NCBI RefSeq assembly: GCF_002902685.1
Contig: NZ_PPRN01000012.1
Coordinates: forward strand, 1-64,000
DNA length: 64,000 nucleotides
Reading direction: 5' to 3'
From: Staphylococcus pettenkoferi
GTDB taxonomy: Bacteria > Bacillota > Bacilli > Staphylococcales > Staphylococcaceae
How positions within the stretch are numbered: the first letter of the stretch is position 1; each line of letters begins with the position of its first letter. Below, one piece after another: positions 31,717-41,213 of the stretch. Below the pieces are notes generated by a model. The model worked only from the letters and a program-made list of their open reading frames with translations. It did not search any database and was not told the origin of the DNA. The translations under genes and the position numbers were made by a program.

Positions 31717-32733
31717 CTATTTTTTACCTTTCACATAACCTTTATCGAAAATAAATAAACGCATCAAGAATAAAAGAGATGGTAAGAGTAATAGGAAACC
31801 TGCTATAAACGCAATAATCAACGCTAATGCCATACTACCGTTGGCTGCACCATGTTCGATGCTGACATACGGATAGAGAATGTAAGGCATTTTACTCAAA
31901 CCATAACCAAGGAAAGCAAAGAACACTTGTAAGATGACCATGATAAAGGCTAAACCATGCGCAACCTTAAAGAGTACAAGTAACAAGGCGATGACGAAAC
32001 ATACTAAGCTTAACGCAAACATCCACCAATAATCTTGCACCGCGGTCATGAAATGCGTGTGGTTCTGAATTCTTAACGTTAAGAGCACGAATAAGGACAT
32101 CGCAATCATCGGTGGTCCCCAGAAGATGAACCAATATCTCACAAGTTTATACGCCTTCCAATCTTCCGCTTTCGCTGCATAATACGTCAGGAAACCTGCT
32201 GAAATATATAGCACGGTGAGCACAGCGAGGAAGACGACTGCCCATGAGAATGGGCTTAGCAAGAGTTCTGTCCAATCTAAATCAATGTGATGCGCATACT
32301 CGTGAATATAGCCCCCTTCTGATACGGTAAAAGCAACTGATAGAGAGGCTGGAATAAATAACCCTGCTATACCATAAAGGGCAAGCCACGGTAATTTCGT
32401 ATCAGGACCATAGTTCTCAAAGGCATAGAAACCGCCGCGAATTGATAATAGAATCAGCGAAATAGACGCTGGTACGAGTAAAACAGTACCCATATATTTC
32501 GCTGTATCTGGGAAGAACCCGACTATTCCTACGAAGAAGAAGACGAAGAACACATTCGTCACTTCCCACACCGGATTTAAATACCGCGCAATGAGGTGAT
32601 TAATACGTTTATCTTGATGTGTAATCTTCGCATGCAACGTGAAGAACCCTGCCCCATAATCTATTGAACCGATGATGATATAGCAGAATAAGAATAGCGA
32701 TAAGACTAATATGCCTACATGTGCGTAATCCAT
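31717..32733 (-). CDS. cydB: Cytochrome bd quinol oxidase subunit II
   Basis: The 338-residue second subunit of the bd-type oxidase, with eight to nine membrane helices. It begins MDYAHVGILVLSLFLFCYIIIGSIDYGAGFF, where DYGAG is the family signature. The start overlaps the cydA stop by one base, so the two are translated together. It works with CydA as a high-affinity menaquinol oxidase at low oxygen. No cydCD genes are seen in this window. Confidence 0.93.
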   Translation of the reverse strand: MDYAHVGILVLSLFLFCYIIIGSIDYGAGFFTLHAKITHQDKRINHLIARYLNPVWEVTNVFFVFFFVGIVGFFPDTAKYMGTVLLVPASISLILLSIRGGFYAFENYGPDTKLPWLALYGIAGLFIPASLSVAFTVSEGGYIHEYAHHIDLDWTELLLSPFSWAVVFLAVLTVLYISAGFLTYYAAKAEDWKAYKLVRYWFIFWGPPMIAMSLFVLLTLRIQNHTHFMTAVQDYWWMFALSLVCFVIALLLVLFKVAHGLAFIMVILQVFFAFLGYGLSKMPYILYPYVSIEHGAANGSMALALIIAFIAGFLLLLPSLLFLMRLFIFDKGYVKGKK

Positions 32734-34085
32734 TAATGGTCACCTCTTTCTGAGGAAAGTTCGTCGATCTCTTTGTAAGCAGGTTTGTTTCTGAACATCC
32801 GAATCAGCACGTAAGATGCAGTAACGAGAAGGACTAAATATAGTAATCCAAACAGAATCGTTACTAACGTGAGTCCACCTGCTTGTGTGGCTGCCTGTGC
32901 CACTTTCATATAACCTCTAATAATCCACGGTTGACGTCCTTGTTCAGTTAAGAACCAACCAAATTCAATCGCTAATAGTGCAGCTGGACCCGTTAGGATT
33001 GCTGCATAAAGCAATGGTTTCTTGAAAGTCCAACGACGTAAGCGTTTAAAAATCATCGTAATAATAAATACGGCTGAGACGATGAAACAGAACACACCCA
33101 TTGCGACCATCAAATCAAAGTAGTAATGGACAATCATCGGTGGGAGTTCACTCTCTTTAAAATCATTTAAACCTTTCACTTTCGTATTCACGTTATTATC
33201 AGCCAAGAAGCTAAGTAAGCCAGGTATTTTGACTGCCCCTGAAACTTCTTGTTTATCTTCATCCAGTACACCGAAGAATACGAGATCAGACTTACTTTGG
33301 GTATCAAAGTGCCATTCATACGCAGCGAGTTTCTCCGGTTGTTCTTGATGTAGGAATTTCGCTGACATATCTCCGGCTAGCATAGAACCTAACGTAAAGA
33401 TCAAACCGAGAATCATCGTTAGTTTTAAAGCTTTCTTATGATAAGCGGCGTCTTTCTTAAATTTATTCTTTAACAGTTTAAAAGCAGCGATCGTTGCGAG
33501 AACGAAAGCCATCGTCATTAAGGCCGTTGCAACGACGTGGAATGATCTCACTAAGAACGAATCATTAAACATCGCAGCCCACGGTTCGACGTTAATCATT
33601 CTGCCATTCTTCATTTCAAATCCTGCGGGTGTATTCATGAAGGAGTTAACTGAGGTGATAAACAATGCTGAGAAGGAACCACCTAGTATCACGGGTATAC
33701 TAATAATAAGATGCGTCCATTGGCTTTTGAAACGATCCCAAGTGTAGAGATAAATACTCAAGAAGATCGCTTCAAAGAAGAATGCGAACGTCTCCATAAA
33801 GAGCGGTAGTGCGATGACATGTCCACCAATTTTCATAAAGGACGGCCATAATAGAGAAAGTTGTAAACCTATAATCGTACCTGTAACAACACCTACTGCA
33901 ACGGTGATCGTGTACCCTTTTACCCAACGCTTCGCTAAAGTTAAATATTCAGGGTCTTTCTTCTTAATCCCTAGAAATTCAGCGATAGCAAACATGAGTG
34001 GCATACCTACACCAATCGTTGCGAATATAATATGAACTGCGAGCGTCATTCCTGTGAGAAAACGTGCAATTTCAACTGAATCCAT
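32733..34085 (-). CDS. cydA: Cytochrome bd quinol oxidase subunit I
   Basis: The heme-bearing subunit, 450 residues, about nine helices. Candidate heme ligands are His18 (LAVHIIF), the His in SFHVVATALMT, and the Met in LVAMGVFCF. The Q-loop between helices 6 and 7 is short, as in Gram-positive CydA. The end ...RNKPAYKEIDELSSERGDH is soluble. An imperfect palindrome about 90 bases upstream may bind a redox or oxygen regulator. Confidence 0.95.
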   Translation of the reverse strand: MDSVEIARFLTGMTLAVHIIFATIGVGMPLMFAIAEFLGIKKKDPEYLTLAKRWVKGYTITVAVGVVTGTIIGLQLSLLWPSFMKIGGHVIALPLFMETFAFFFEAIFLSIYLYTWDRFKSQWTHLIISIPVILGGSFSALFITSVNSFMNTPAGFEMKNGRMINVEPWAAMFNDSFLVRSFHVVATALMTMAFVLATIAAFKLLKNKFKKDAAYHKKALKLTMILGLIFTLGSMLAGDMSAKFLHQEQPEKLAAYEWHFDTQSKSDLVFFGVLDEDKQEVSGAVKIPGLLSFLADNNVNTKVKGLNDFKESELPPMIVHYYFDLMVAMGVFCFIVSAVFIITMIFKRLRRWTFKKPLLYAAILTGPAALLAIEFGWFLTEQGRQPWIIRGYMKVAQAATQAGGLTLVTILFGLLYLVLLVTASYVLIRMFRNKPAYKEIDELSSERGDH

Positions 34086-34174
34086 AATATCACCTATATT
34101 TATATAAATATCATTGAGTTTTTACTCATGATTCTGTTAAATTATAAATCGACTACTATGCCAAATGAAATCAT

Positions 34175-34198
34175 TTTGTTCATAAATTAAATGACAAA
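34175..34198. promoter_or_regulatory. Palindromic candidate operator upstream of cydA
   Basis: TTTGTTCAT and ATGACAAA form an inverted repeat with a seven-base centre. The TTGT...ACAA ends recall Rex-type NAD(H) redox operators, which control cydAB in several Firmicutes, but the spacing is not ideal. Confidence 0.35.
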
Positions 34199-34286
34199 TC
34201 TTTGACAACGCGCGGTTCAGACTACTTTCGTCTGTTCAACGATTATGCTAATCTGTAATTATTCTAAGCTTAAAAGGAGTATCACT

Positions 34287-34517
34287 ATGAGTGAAATTGT
34301 TATTTATACCCAAGATGACTGCCCACCTTGCACATTTGTAAAAAATTACTTAGCTGAACATAACGTCGACTATACTGAAAAGAATATTAATCATGGTCCA
34401 TATCGTAATGAGATGATAGATTATGATGCGTTTGCAACGCCATTTATTCTGTTAAATGGAGAGCCTATGTATTCTGTAGATATGGATAAGATCAATCACG
34501 CGTTTGGCATTGAGTAG
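34287..34517 (+). CDS. Glutaredoxin-like thiol protein
   Basis: A 76-residue thioredoxin-fold protein with the active site CPPC in VIYTQDDCPPCTFVKNYLAEH. It also shows the cis-proline segment ATPFILLNGEP. It resembles NrdH or monodomain glutaredoxins, but CPPC is unusual against the CxxC of NrdH (CVQC or CMQC). The ATG at 34287 follows AAAGGAG; the upstream frame is not coding. It is divergent from cydA and a single gene. Confidence 0.8.
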   Translation: MSEIVIYTQDDCPPCTFVKNYLAEHNVDYTEKNINHGPYRNEMIDYDAFATPFILLNGEPMYSVDMDKINHAFGIE

Positions 34518-34693
34518 AAGATTTATACTATTTTCGACAGAAATGAATATACTACTATCATTCCTGATTTTATATGGCACTAAACATAGATAATATTGAT
34601 AAAAGGCGCTATGCCAGATCATCATATAATATAGTAGATGGGGCCAGCCCAACCCCAGACTATAGAAACACGACTTTTCTGTCTTAGACCTAC

Positions 34694-34747
34694 TAAAAAG
34701 AGCTTAAGTTGAAGCGATTTGCCTTCAACTTAAGCTCTTATTTTTTA
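34694..34747. terminator. Bidirectional terminator between the glutaredoxin gene and ptsI
   Basis: AAGAGCTTAAGTTGAAG and CTTCAACTTAAGCTCTT form a perfect 17-pair stem followed by ATTTTTT, with an A-run on the left. Confidence 0.92.
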
Positions 34748-34770
34748 TCAATCATAGTTATAAAAACAAC

Positions 34771-36486
34771 TTATTTCGTATAAGATTGAACTAAATCTTC
34801 TACTTCATCAGCAGAAACACAATCGAGTGCACGATTTGCAAGTTCACGCATTTCGTTCTGACTTAAACCTTTGATTTGGCGACGTGCTTTGAGTACAGAT
34901 ATCGCACTCATAGAGAACTCGTCTAAACCTAGACCGAGCAATACTGGAATAGCAGTAGCATCGCCAGCCATTTCACCACACATACCTGTCCATTTACCTT
35001 CTTGATGTGAAGCATCAATGACTTGTTTAACAAGGCGTAAAATAGATGGATTGTATGGTTGGTAAAGATAAGATACACGTTCTGACATACGATCTGCCGC
35101 CATCGTATATTGAATCAAGTCGTTCGTACCGATACTAAAGAAGTCGACTTCTTTCGCAAAGACATCAGCTAAAGCAGCTGTAGCTGGAATTTCAACCATA
35201 ATACCAAGTTCAATATCCTCAGCTACTTCTACGCCTTCTTTGATTAACTTCTCTTTCTCTTCGTTGAGTAATGCTTTCGCATCACGGAACTCTTGAACTG
35301 TTGCAACCATTGGGAACATGATGCTTAACTTACCATACGTTGACGCACGTAATAACGCACGAAGTTGTGGTCTGAATATTTCAGGTTCATTCAGACATAG
35401 ACGAATTGCTCTGTAACCTAAGAATGGATTCATTTCTTCCGGCAGATTTAAATATGGTAGCTCTTTATCTCCGCCGATATCCAACGTACGAACAACGACG
35501 CGTTTACCATCCATTTCTTGTAAAACGGATTTGTACGCTTCAAATTGTTCATCTTCTGACGGCATTTCGTCTCTGCCCATATATAAGAATTCTGTACGGT
35601 ATAATCCAATACCTTCGGCGCCATTATCAATGACACCATTAAGGTCTTCAGGCGTACCAATGTTTGCCGCAAGCTCAACGTTAACACCGTCTACTGTTGT
35701 TGTTTCTTCGTCACGTAATTTCTTAAGTTCTTCTTTATCTTTAAAGAATCGTTCACGCTTATTCTGATATGCAATGACTTCATCTTCTGTCGGATTGATA
35801 ATCACTTCACCTGTCATACCATCTACGATAATCATATCACCTTGTTGTACTTCTTCAGTGATTGATTTCGTACCTACGACGGAAGCAATTTCTAAAGAAC
35901 GACTCATAATTGCAGAGTGTGACGTTCTTCCACCGATATTCGTAACGAAACCCTGTACGAACTCTTTATTTAATTGAGCTGTATCAGATGGCGTTAAGTC
36001 ATTACCGATAATAACGACATTCTCATCGATCATACTTGGGTTAGGTAATGTCACGCCAAGGATGTGTGCTAAGACGCGTTTAGATACGTCGCGAACATCT
36101 GCGGCACGCTCTTTCATATATTCGTTGTCCATAGACTCAAAGATCGTTACAAATTGTGAAGTCACGTCAGTCAATGCCGTCGGTGCATTCACTTGTTCGT
36201 TAGAAATCTTTTCTTCTACGGGTTTAATAGTTTCTGGGTCGTCCAGAATGAGTAAATGCGCATCAAATATCGCCGCTTTATCTGGGCCAATATTATCTTC
36301 GGCGTTATTTCGAATCTTAGTTAATTCAACTTTAGAAGTATCGATAGCGTTTCGAAACTTGTTGATTTCTGCATCAACATCCGCAACCTTATCACGTTCA
36401 AAGGATAAGTCAGGTTCAACGAGTAAATATGCTCTTGCAATTGCGACGCCGTCTGAAGCCGCAATTCCGTTCATACGTTGTGACAT
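34771..36486 (-). CDS. ptsI: PTS enzyme I
   Basis: Transfers phosphate from phosphoenolpyruvate to HPr, the first step of all PTS sugar uptake. Of 571 residues, the phosphorylated histidine is His190 in [16 protein letters not shown], the PEP-binding domain has [12 protein letters not shown] and [13 protein letters not shown], and the catalytic loop is GMCGEMAGD. Follows ptsH by one base. Length and motifs are complete. Confidence 0.98.
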   Translation of the reverse strand: MSQRMNGIAASDGVAIARAYLLVEPDLSFERDKVADVDAEINKFRNAIDTSKVELTKIRNNAEDNIGPDKAAIFDAHLLILDDPETIKPVEEKISNEQVNAPTALTDVTSQFVTIFESMDNEYMKERAADVRDVSKRVLAHILGVTLPNPSMIDENVVIIGNDLTPSDTAQLNKEFVQGFVTNIGGRTSHSAIMSRSLEIASVVGTKSITEEVQQGDMIIVDGMTGEVIINPTEDEVIAYQNKRERFFKDKEELKKLRDEETTTVDGVNVELAANIGTPEDLNGVIDNGAEGIGLYRTEFLYMGRDEMPSEDEQFEAYKSVLQEMDGKRVVVRTLDIGGDKELPYLNLPEEMNPFLGYRAIRLCLNEPEIFRPQLRALLRASTYGKLSIMFPMVATVQEFRDAKALLNEEKEKLIKEGVEVAEDIELGIMVEIPATAALADVFAKEVDFFSIGTNDLIQYTMAADRMSERVSYLYQPYNPSILRLVKQVIDASHQEGKWTGMCGEMAGDATAIPVLLGLGLDEFSMSAISVLKARRQIKGLSQNEMRELANRALDCVSADEVEDLVQSYTK

Positions 36487-36487
36487 A

Positions 36488-36754
36488 TTATTCTGTTAAA
36501 CCTTCTTTAGATAAGATTTCAGTGATCGCTTCGATTGCGTCCGCTTCGTCGCTACCATCAGCATAGATTGTAATTTCAGCATCTTTGCCTACACCTAAGC
36601 TCATAACACCCATGATTGATTTAAGGTTAACTTTCTTACCGTTGTATTCTAATTGAATATCTGAATCGAATTTTGAAGCTGTTTGTACAAGCATTGTAGC
36701 TGGACGTGCATGAATACCTGTTTCGTCGATAATTACATATGATTTTTGTTCCAT
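36488..36754 (-). CDS. ptsH: HPr phosphocarrier
   Basis: The 88-residue phosphocarrier between enzyme I and sugar-specific enzymes II, and the cofactor of CcpA. His15 in GIHARPA receives phosphate from enzyme I. Ser46 in [11 protein letters not shown] is the HPrK regulatory site that makes catabolite repression possible. An AAGGAGACA site precedes the ATG. Forms an operon with ptsI. Confidence 0.98.
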   Translation of the reverse strand: MEQKSYVIIDETGIHARPATMLVQTASKFDSDIQLEYNGKKVNLKSIMGVMSLGVGKDAEITIYADGSDEADAIEAITEILSKEGLTE

Positions 36755-36915
36755 AATATGCTGTCTCCTTCGTATAGTTAGAATCGTTCAGTTTAATTAA
36801 ACTTTCTTAGCCTTATAACTAAACATTACCAAAATTGATATTGAAATTCAATTTGTTAAACCCTAGCTACGATAATATTTGTAGCACTTTTGACTATTTT
36901 ATGAAACGGGTTCCA

Positions 36916-37458
36916 TTACCATAGAGATTTGATGACACTTTCACATTTTTTCATGTGATCTTCGCCAACTTTTTTCATAAAGTAAAAGCTAATTGAAGCT
37001 GAGATTGCTTGACCTACGACAGGGAACCATTTCGTTTGTTTTGCCGCTGCACGTTTTGCTACGTCACGAATCACGACTTTTAAGATTGCGTTTGACACCT
37101 TTTTACCGATAAATTGGCTACCTTGAATTGCTGCAGCAGAGAAGATACGTTGTTTCGTGTCATCGCCTAAAGAATTCACTTGTTTGTGATCTAAACCATA
37201 CAGTTTATTTAAATCTTCAATGATATCGCGCATTAATTTAATATCTACACCGAAGTCTAATCCAGGAATCGGTACGACGCTCATTCCAGAAGAAAGTAAA
37301 GATTTCTTCTTCACTAATGACATCGCACGACGATGACGTTCCTTTAATTCTGCTTTCGTAGTAGGAATATTGCTTTTCTCTTTAATCTCTTCAATGTTGA
37401 GAACTTTATTTCCAATCTTACTAGTGACATCGTTCGTAATCTTATTAGTAAAACTCAT
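36916..37458 (-). CDS. EcsC-like protein of unknown function
   Basis: A 180-residue protein with a charged N terminus and two or more moderately hydrophobic helical segments (SSGMSVVPIPGLDFGVDIKLMRD around 55-78; WFPVVGQAISASISFYFMKKVG around 143-165). The PIPGLDFGVDI and VVGQAISAS pattern resembles EcsC/DUF697-type proteins, which associate with membranes. This is a weak family call from memory. Preceded by GAGGAGCGATG with a good ribosome site. Stands between ptsHI and the methyltransferase gene, with own spacing on both sides. Confidence 0.6.
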   Translation of the reverse strand: MSFTNKITNDVTSKIGNKVLNIEEIKEKSNIPTTKAELKERHRRAMSLVKKKSLLSSGMSVVPIPGLDFGVDIKLMRDIIEDLNKLYGLDHKQVNSLGDDTKQRIFSAAAIQGSQFIGKKVSNAILKVVIRDVAKRAAAKQTKWFPVVGQAISASISFYFMKKVGEDHMKKCESVIKSLW

Positions 37459-37516
37459 GATCCATCGCTCCTCATAGTTAATTGTTCACAAGACTACATA
37501 CCCGATTCAGCACAAT

Positions 37517-38695
37517 TTATTTAAGTTGGACGAAAATTGCTTTCAAATACTTAGATGGTTTGTAATGCGGATGTGTCTTAAAGTCTTTAGGTAAGCCCAT
37601 CACTTCCGCAAACTCAAAGTCGACGCCTGCTTTATTGAGTGTCTGTTTAATCACTGATTTAAATTGTTTCTTCGTAAACTCACTGTGGTTTGTACATAAG
37701 AGTAACGTGCCTTGAGGCGCAATAATATTCAGCGCTCCCTCGATTAATTTGTCGTAGTCCTTCTGCACTGAGAATGTTTTCTTTTTATTACGTGCAAAGC
37801 TTGGCGGATCAATAACGATCGTATCGTAAGTGATGCCGTGACGCTCTGCATAACGATAGTAGTCAAAGGTATCCATGACATAGATATACTGCGTTTCAGG
37901 ATCGATGGCGTTAACACCGAAATTCTCTTCAGTGAGTTCACGTGAACGGTTAGCGAGATCAACACTTGTCGTTGTCTTGGCTTCGTTCGCTGCCACTACT
38001 GAAAATGCACCTGTGTAACTAAAGAGATTCAACACATCACGATGTGACGCAAAGTGATCACGAAGTTTCTTACGCACATCTTTCTGGTCAAGGAACAGTC
38101 CCGTCATCATATCATCATCTAGATTGACGTTATAGAAAGTGAAGTTCTCTTCAATAATAATAGGAAATTCTGGTGCATCACCTTCGACAAAACCACCTGC
38201 ATGCGTGTGGTTAGGAAAGCGCATCTTCTCGTAAATAGACGTATAATCAAACACTTGTCGAATTGCTTGTAGAATTAAATATCTAAATTTGTAAATCCCT
38301 TTCGAATACCACTGAATCAACAAATGTCCATCATAATTATCGATGGTTAAACCACCCACACCGTCTCCTTCCGCATTAAAGAGACGGAATGCATTAGTAC
38401 CTTCAATATGATAGAAATAGTCTCTTTCTGCTTGCGCTTCCTCAAATAAATTCATGAAGAACGTGGCATTAATATCTTCTGATTGATCGTAGCTCAACAC
38501 CCATCCGAGTCCTTTATGTTGATGACCGACGTAAGCTGTGGCAATATAATTTCCTGAGTCAGTCACGAGTTGAAAGATATCCCCCTCTTTCAAATGATCG
38601 TGTGCATAGAGGTCCGCTTCATCTATCAATGGATAGTGATTCAAATACTTCTTCTCTTTACCTTTATTTAATGTCGCTGTCTTCATCTCTGACAC
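37517..38695 (-). CDS. Class I rRNA large-subunit methyltransferase (RlmI/YwbD-like)
   Basis: A 392-residue SAM-dependent methyltransferase that in E. coli RlmI makes m5C in 23S rRNA. The N-terminal part (about 8-75) is PUA-like, residues about 80-190 form the EEHEE-type linker domain, and the Rossmann domain has VLNLFSYTGAFSVVAA (SAM site), DLANRSRELTEENF and IDPPSFARNKKKTF. There is no second catalytic cysteine in an obvious TCSCS context, but TNHSEFT is present at that position, so the exact base modified is uncertain. The start is a GTG at 38695 behind AAAGGA. Confidence 0.85.
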   Translation of the reverse strand: MSEMKTATLNKGKEKKYLNHYPLIDEADLYAHDHLKEGDIFQLVTDSGNYIATAYVGHQHKGLGWVLSYDQSEDINATFFMNLFEEAQAERDYFYHIEGTNAFRLFNAEGDGVGGLTIDNYDGHLLIQWYSKGIYKFRYLILQAIRQVFDYTSIYEKMRFPNHTHAGGFVEGDAPEFPIIIEENFTFYNVNLDDDMMTGLFLDQKDVRKKLRDHFASHRDVLNLFSYTGAFSVVAANEAKTTTSVDLANRSRELTEENFGVNAIDPETQYIYVMDTFDYYRYAERHGITYDTIVIDPPSFARNKKKTFSVQKDYDKLIEGALNIIAPQGTLLLCTNHSEFTKKQFKSVIKQTLNKAGVDFEFAEVMGLPKDFKTHPHYKPSKYLKAIFVQLK

Positions 38696-38911
38696 TTACA
38701 TCCTTTCTATTTATGCACTGTTATTGTGTTATTATTTTAACTTTCAATCCTACAATATCATATGCTGTGTTTACCTAGTTTATCATTCTTTATTGAGCTT
38801 AGCCTACGACTTATTCGCATTTTTTTGCCAATTCTATCCTCTCCTATTCTTCAGAGAAATTCAATTCTTTCATGAGCTTTGAAATGCGCAGAATGCTTTT
38901 GTCATTTTAAA

Positions 38912-38950
38912 AAGCAGATACAGAAACCGAGTTGATTTCCATATCTGCTT
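38912..38950 (-). terminator. Terminator-like hairpin of the AGAAA/GATTTC family
   Basis: AAGCAGATACAGAAACC and GATTTCCATATCTGCTT pair around a GAGTT loop. The minus strand gains TTTTTAAAA. It lies just past the stop of the minus-strand membrane protein gene. Stem sequence differs from the related hairpin at 19437-19473 but pairing is kept. Confidence 0.7.
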
Positions 38951-38984
38951 CTCATCCTCAATTTTAACTTTTTAAAAGTAAGAA

Positions 38985-40319
38985 CTACTTCGAATTTAAA
39001 GATTCCATTCTCTCTTTATCATTACGATCAGGCTCACGTAATTTAATCACGAAAGCGACGATGACTGCGATGAGCATAATAAACAGAATTGGTGTAATGA
39101 ATGTTGAGAATAATTGACCGTGAATCATAATATTCGCAAACTCTGTAAATAATTTGAAGAAGAGTATGCTAATAATGAAGAGATGTAAATAATAGAATCG
39201 ATTTTTAAAGTAATTGGTTAACGTCAATAACACATAAACGATCATGATTAACATGAGCAAGAATAAAGTGATCCACTCAATAACGTACTGCGTTTGTGAT
39301 AACTCCCAATTCCCTGACATAAACAAGGAACTTCTGTTGTGCAACTCAATGAGTGTAAAGAAGAGCATGATTCCTGCACAAATTAATTCAATATATAATG
39401 ATTTCAGCCATTTCGGTTTGCGCATCCATTTCGGTACATCATCTTCTTGAATATCGATGCGTTGTTTCCATTTATCAACGAATTGATCTTTCTTGTTACG
39501 CATTTTTTCAATATCCATACTACGACGTGTCTTATGAGTAATCTCAGTCGTTTTATCTTGTAAGTGTTTAATACGTTCTTTCGTTTGGTTCGTCATTGAC
39601 TCTTTGTTCGTCCGTGATAATTCTGGTTCTTCTTCACCTAACTCTTGCTTAGTTAACGGAAGAGAGCGGCGTAAGAACAAGAAGTTCCAAATCGCCATTT
39701 GACCGAGTAACCACATCACTAAGAAGAAAGCATTCACACTTAAGATGTCAATCGGGATAATATCATTATTGTCTACGCGGCCATATAACACAACTTGCGT
39801 GATAAGGTAAGAAATACCATAGCTAAAGATAATCCATAAATAATGATATTTTCGGTGATTCGGATTTAAATCATCTTTATAAACGATATAACCAATGTGA
39901 ATGATAAAAGGAATCACAAAGATAATCGCAAAGAAACTATAAACTTGCGTCATTAAGACGAGTGTAATGATGAAGAATAGAATTCCGATGACTAAGAAGA
40001 ATACAGAAATATCATAGTCGTAAGAAGTTGTTCTGAACAACAGAATACCTATACCGATAACTAATAAACCGAACAGAATGATGATAATCGCACTGACGAT
40101 TGGAAAGCTACCAATAAACGTACTCATGACTCGAATAATTTCTGCAAAGAATGCGTTAATAAAGTCCCATACATTATGTATGTTTAAGTTGATCTTATCT
40201 TTCCCATTAAGCATGTGAATGAAAGATAAATTGAGTAATATAATAACACCTATTAACAGTGCGACTGCACCGATAATATAGCTGTATATAATTTCGGCGT
40301 GTTTTTTAAGGAAAGACAT
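38985..40319 (-). CDS. Polytopic membrane protein of unknown function
   Basis: A 444-residue protein with about ten membrane helices in two blocks: six at roughly residues 9-215 and four at roughly 311-429. They are joined by a charged cytoplasmic linker of about 95 residues rich in Lys, Glu, Arg and Thr (NQTKERIKHLQDKTTEITHK), probably helical. I recognise no family motif; it looks like a staphylococcal conserved membrane protein. Ribosome site GAGGTGAAATG. No neighbour on the same strand suggests a partner. Confidence 0.7.
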   Translation of the reverse strand: MSFLKKHAEIIYSYIIGAVALLIGVIILLNLSFIHMLNGKDKINLNIHNVWDFINAFFAEIIRVMSTFIGSFPIVSAIIIILFGLLVIGIGILLFRTTSYDYDISVFFLVIGILFFIITLVLMTQVYSFFAIIFVIPFIIHIGYIVYKDDLNPNHRKYHYLWIIFSYGISYLITQVVLYGRVDNNDIIPIDILSVNAFFLVMWLLGQMAIWNFLFLRRSLPLTKQELGEEEPELSRTNKESMTNQTKERIKHLQDKTTEITHKTRRSMDIEKMRNKKDQFVDKWKQRIDIQEDDVPKWMRKPKWLKSLYIELICAGIMLFFTLIELHNRSSLFMSGNWELSQTQYVIEWITLFLLMLIMIVYVLLTLTNYFKNRFYYLHLFIISILFFKLFTEFANIMIHGQLFSTFITPILFIMLIAVIVAFVIKLREPDRNDKERMESLNSK

Positions 40320-40766
40320 TCATTTCACCTCAAAACAATTATATATGAACATATCCATGTTGTCTCTATATCGTACAAGAAATAGGTCTAGAGACCGAAA
40401 TTTCTCACACTTTTCTCGCTAATGATTAAACATAATCCACAATGTCCCTTTCAGTATGTAACATCATTGAAAACGAGTGACGATGGTATTTTGTGACAGC
40501 AATTTATAAATTTAAGTTCTTTTCTGTAAACAAGCTGAGTCGCGATTTGTATTCTCGCTCCCCACTTTTTCAGTAAAAGTAAATGAAGCGTTTATAGCAC
40601 ACAGCAATAGCATTTGAACTTGAGCTTACCTTTTATGTTTGCACACTAACGCTTCCTTCGAATGCGAGATAAGTATGTAAATTATAACGCACGCGACCTA
40701 TCAACTCAACTCACTTCTTCTATTTCCATTTCGCCCCACGAAGAAACAGATTTCACAATATAATTG
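40320..40766. other. Non-coding spacer upstream of the 44-aa gene
   Basis: About 450 bases with no open frame that has a ribosome site. Sequence is moderately AT-rich. I see no strong repeat or terminator here. Confidence 0.5.
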
Positions 40767-40767
40767 T

Positions 40768-40794
40768 GTGTAAATACTTTAAAATGGGTATAAT
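40768..40794 (+). promoter_or_regulatory. SigB-like promoter, with overlapping SigA -10
   Basis: GTGTAA (40768-40773), a twelve-base spacer and GGGTAT (40786-40791) match the SigB pattern GTTTAA-N12-15-GGGTAT with one mismatch. TATAAT at 40789-40794 could serve SigA instead. It lies about 40 bases upstream of the 44-aa gene. Confidence 0.5.
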
Positions 40795-40833
40795 AAAAGT
40801 GGTAAGAATAATCAACAAAGGAGCCTGATTCCC

Positions 40834-40968
40834 ATGACAAATGAAGACAAAAATAAACAAGCAGCTGAACAAGCTAAAGAACAAGAAGAGCAATTAAAGG
40901 ATAAGAAAGAACAAGCCGAAGATAACGTTAAAGAAACAAAACAGAACGTCCAAGATACTTTAGATTAA
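40834..40968 (+). CDS. Small charged peptide, 44 residues
   Basis: MTNEDKNKQAAEQAKEQEEQ continues to end in NVQDTLD. It is almost entirely Lys, Glu, Gln, Asp and Ala with no aromatic, cysteine or hydrophobic core, so probably a lone amphipathic helix or disordered, like small stress peptides of the CsbD/hydrophilin kind. AAAGGAGCC sits about ten bases before the ATG. Own promoter (SigB-like) and own terminator support a real gene. Function unknown. Confidence 0.65.
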   Translation: MTNEDKNKQAAEQAKEQEEQLKDKKEQAEDNVKETKQNVQDTLD

Positions 40969-41041
40969 TAGCTAAACATCGTTCGAATTCTACACATTTT
41001 ATTCGTAAGATAAACACAAACCCTATAATTATTAGTCGCAA

Positions 41042-41085
41042 AGCACGCGTCACTCACAACTAATACCATGTGACGCGTGCATTTT
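41042..41085 (+). terminator. Terminator after the 44-aa gene
   Basis: GCACGCGTCAC and GTGACGCGTGC form a perfect eleven-pair stem followed by ATTTTCG. Confidence 0.8.
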
Positions 41086-41162
41086 CGTGCGTATTTTAAT
41101 GTAATTATGCTACTATATGACCTCGCTAAACCGAACTTCTCTCACATATCTCAAGAAAGCCT

Positions 41163-41191
41163 TGACAATCGTTCTCAACCAGTCTACATTA
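41163..41191 (+). promoter_or_regulatory. Promoter of the ykoEDC leader
   Basis: TTGACA (41163-41168), a 17-base spacer and TACATT (41186-41191). Transcription would start about 15-20 bases before the TPP riboswitch. Confidence 0.75.
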
Positions 41192-41213
41192 GAATTAAAT
41201 TACAAATCAATCT

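Noticed and set aside
34600-34690. GGGGCCAGCCCAACCCC sequence near the glutaredoxin gene as another repeat copy
   Set aside because: It recalls GC-rich staphylococcal intergenic repeats, but has no second copy in this window, so I did not list it.
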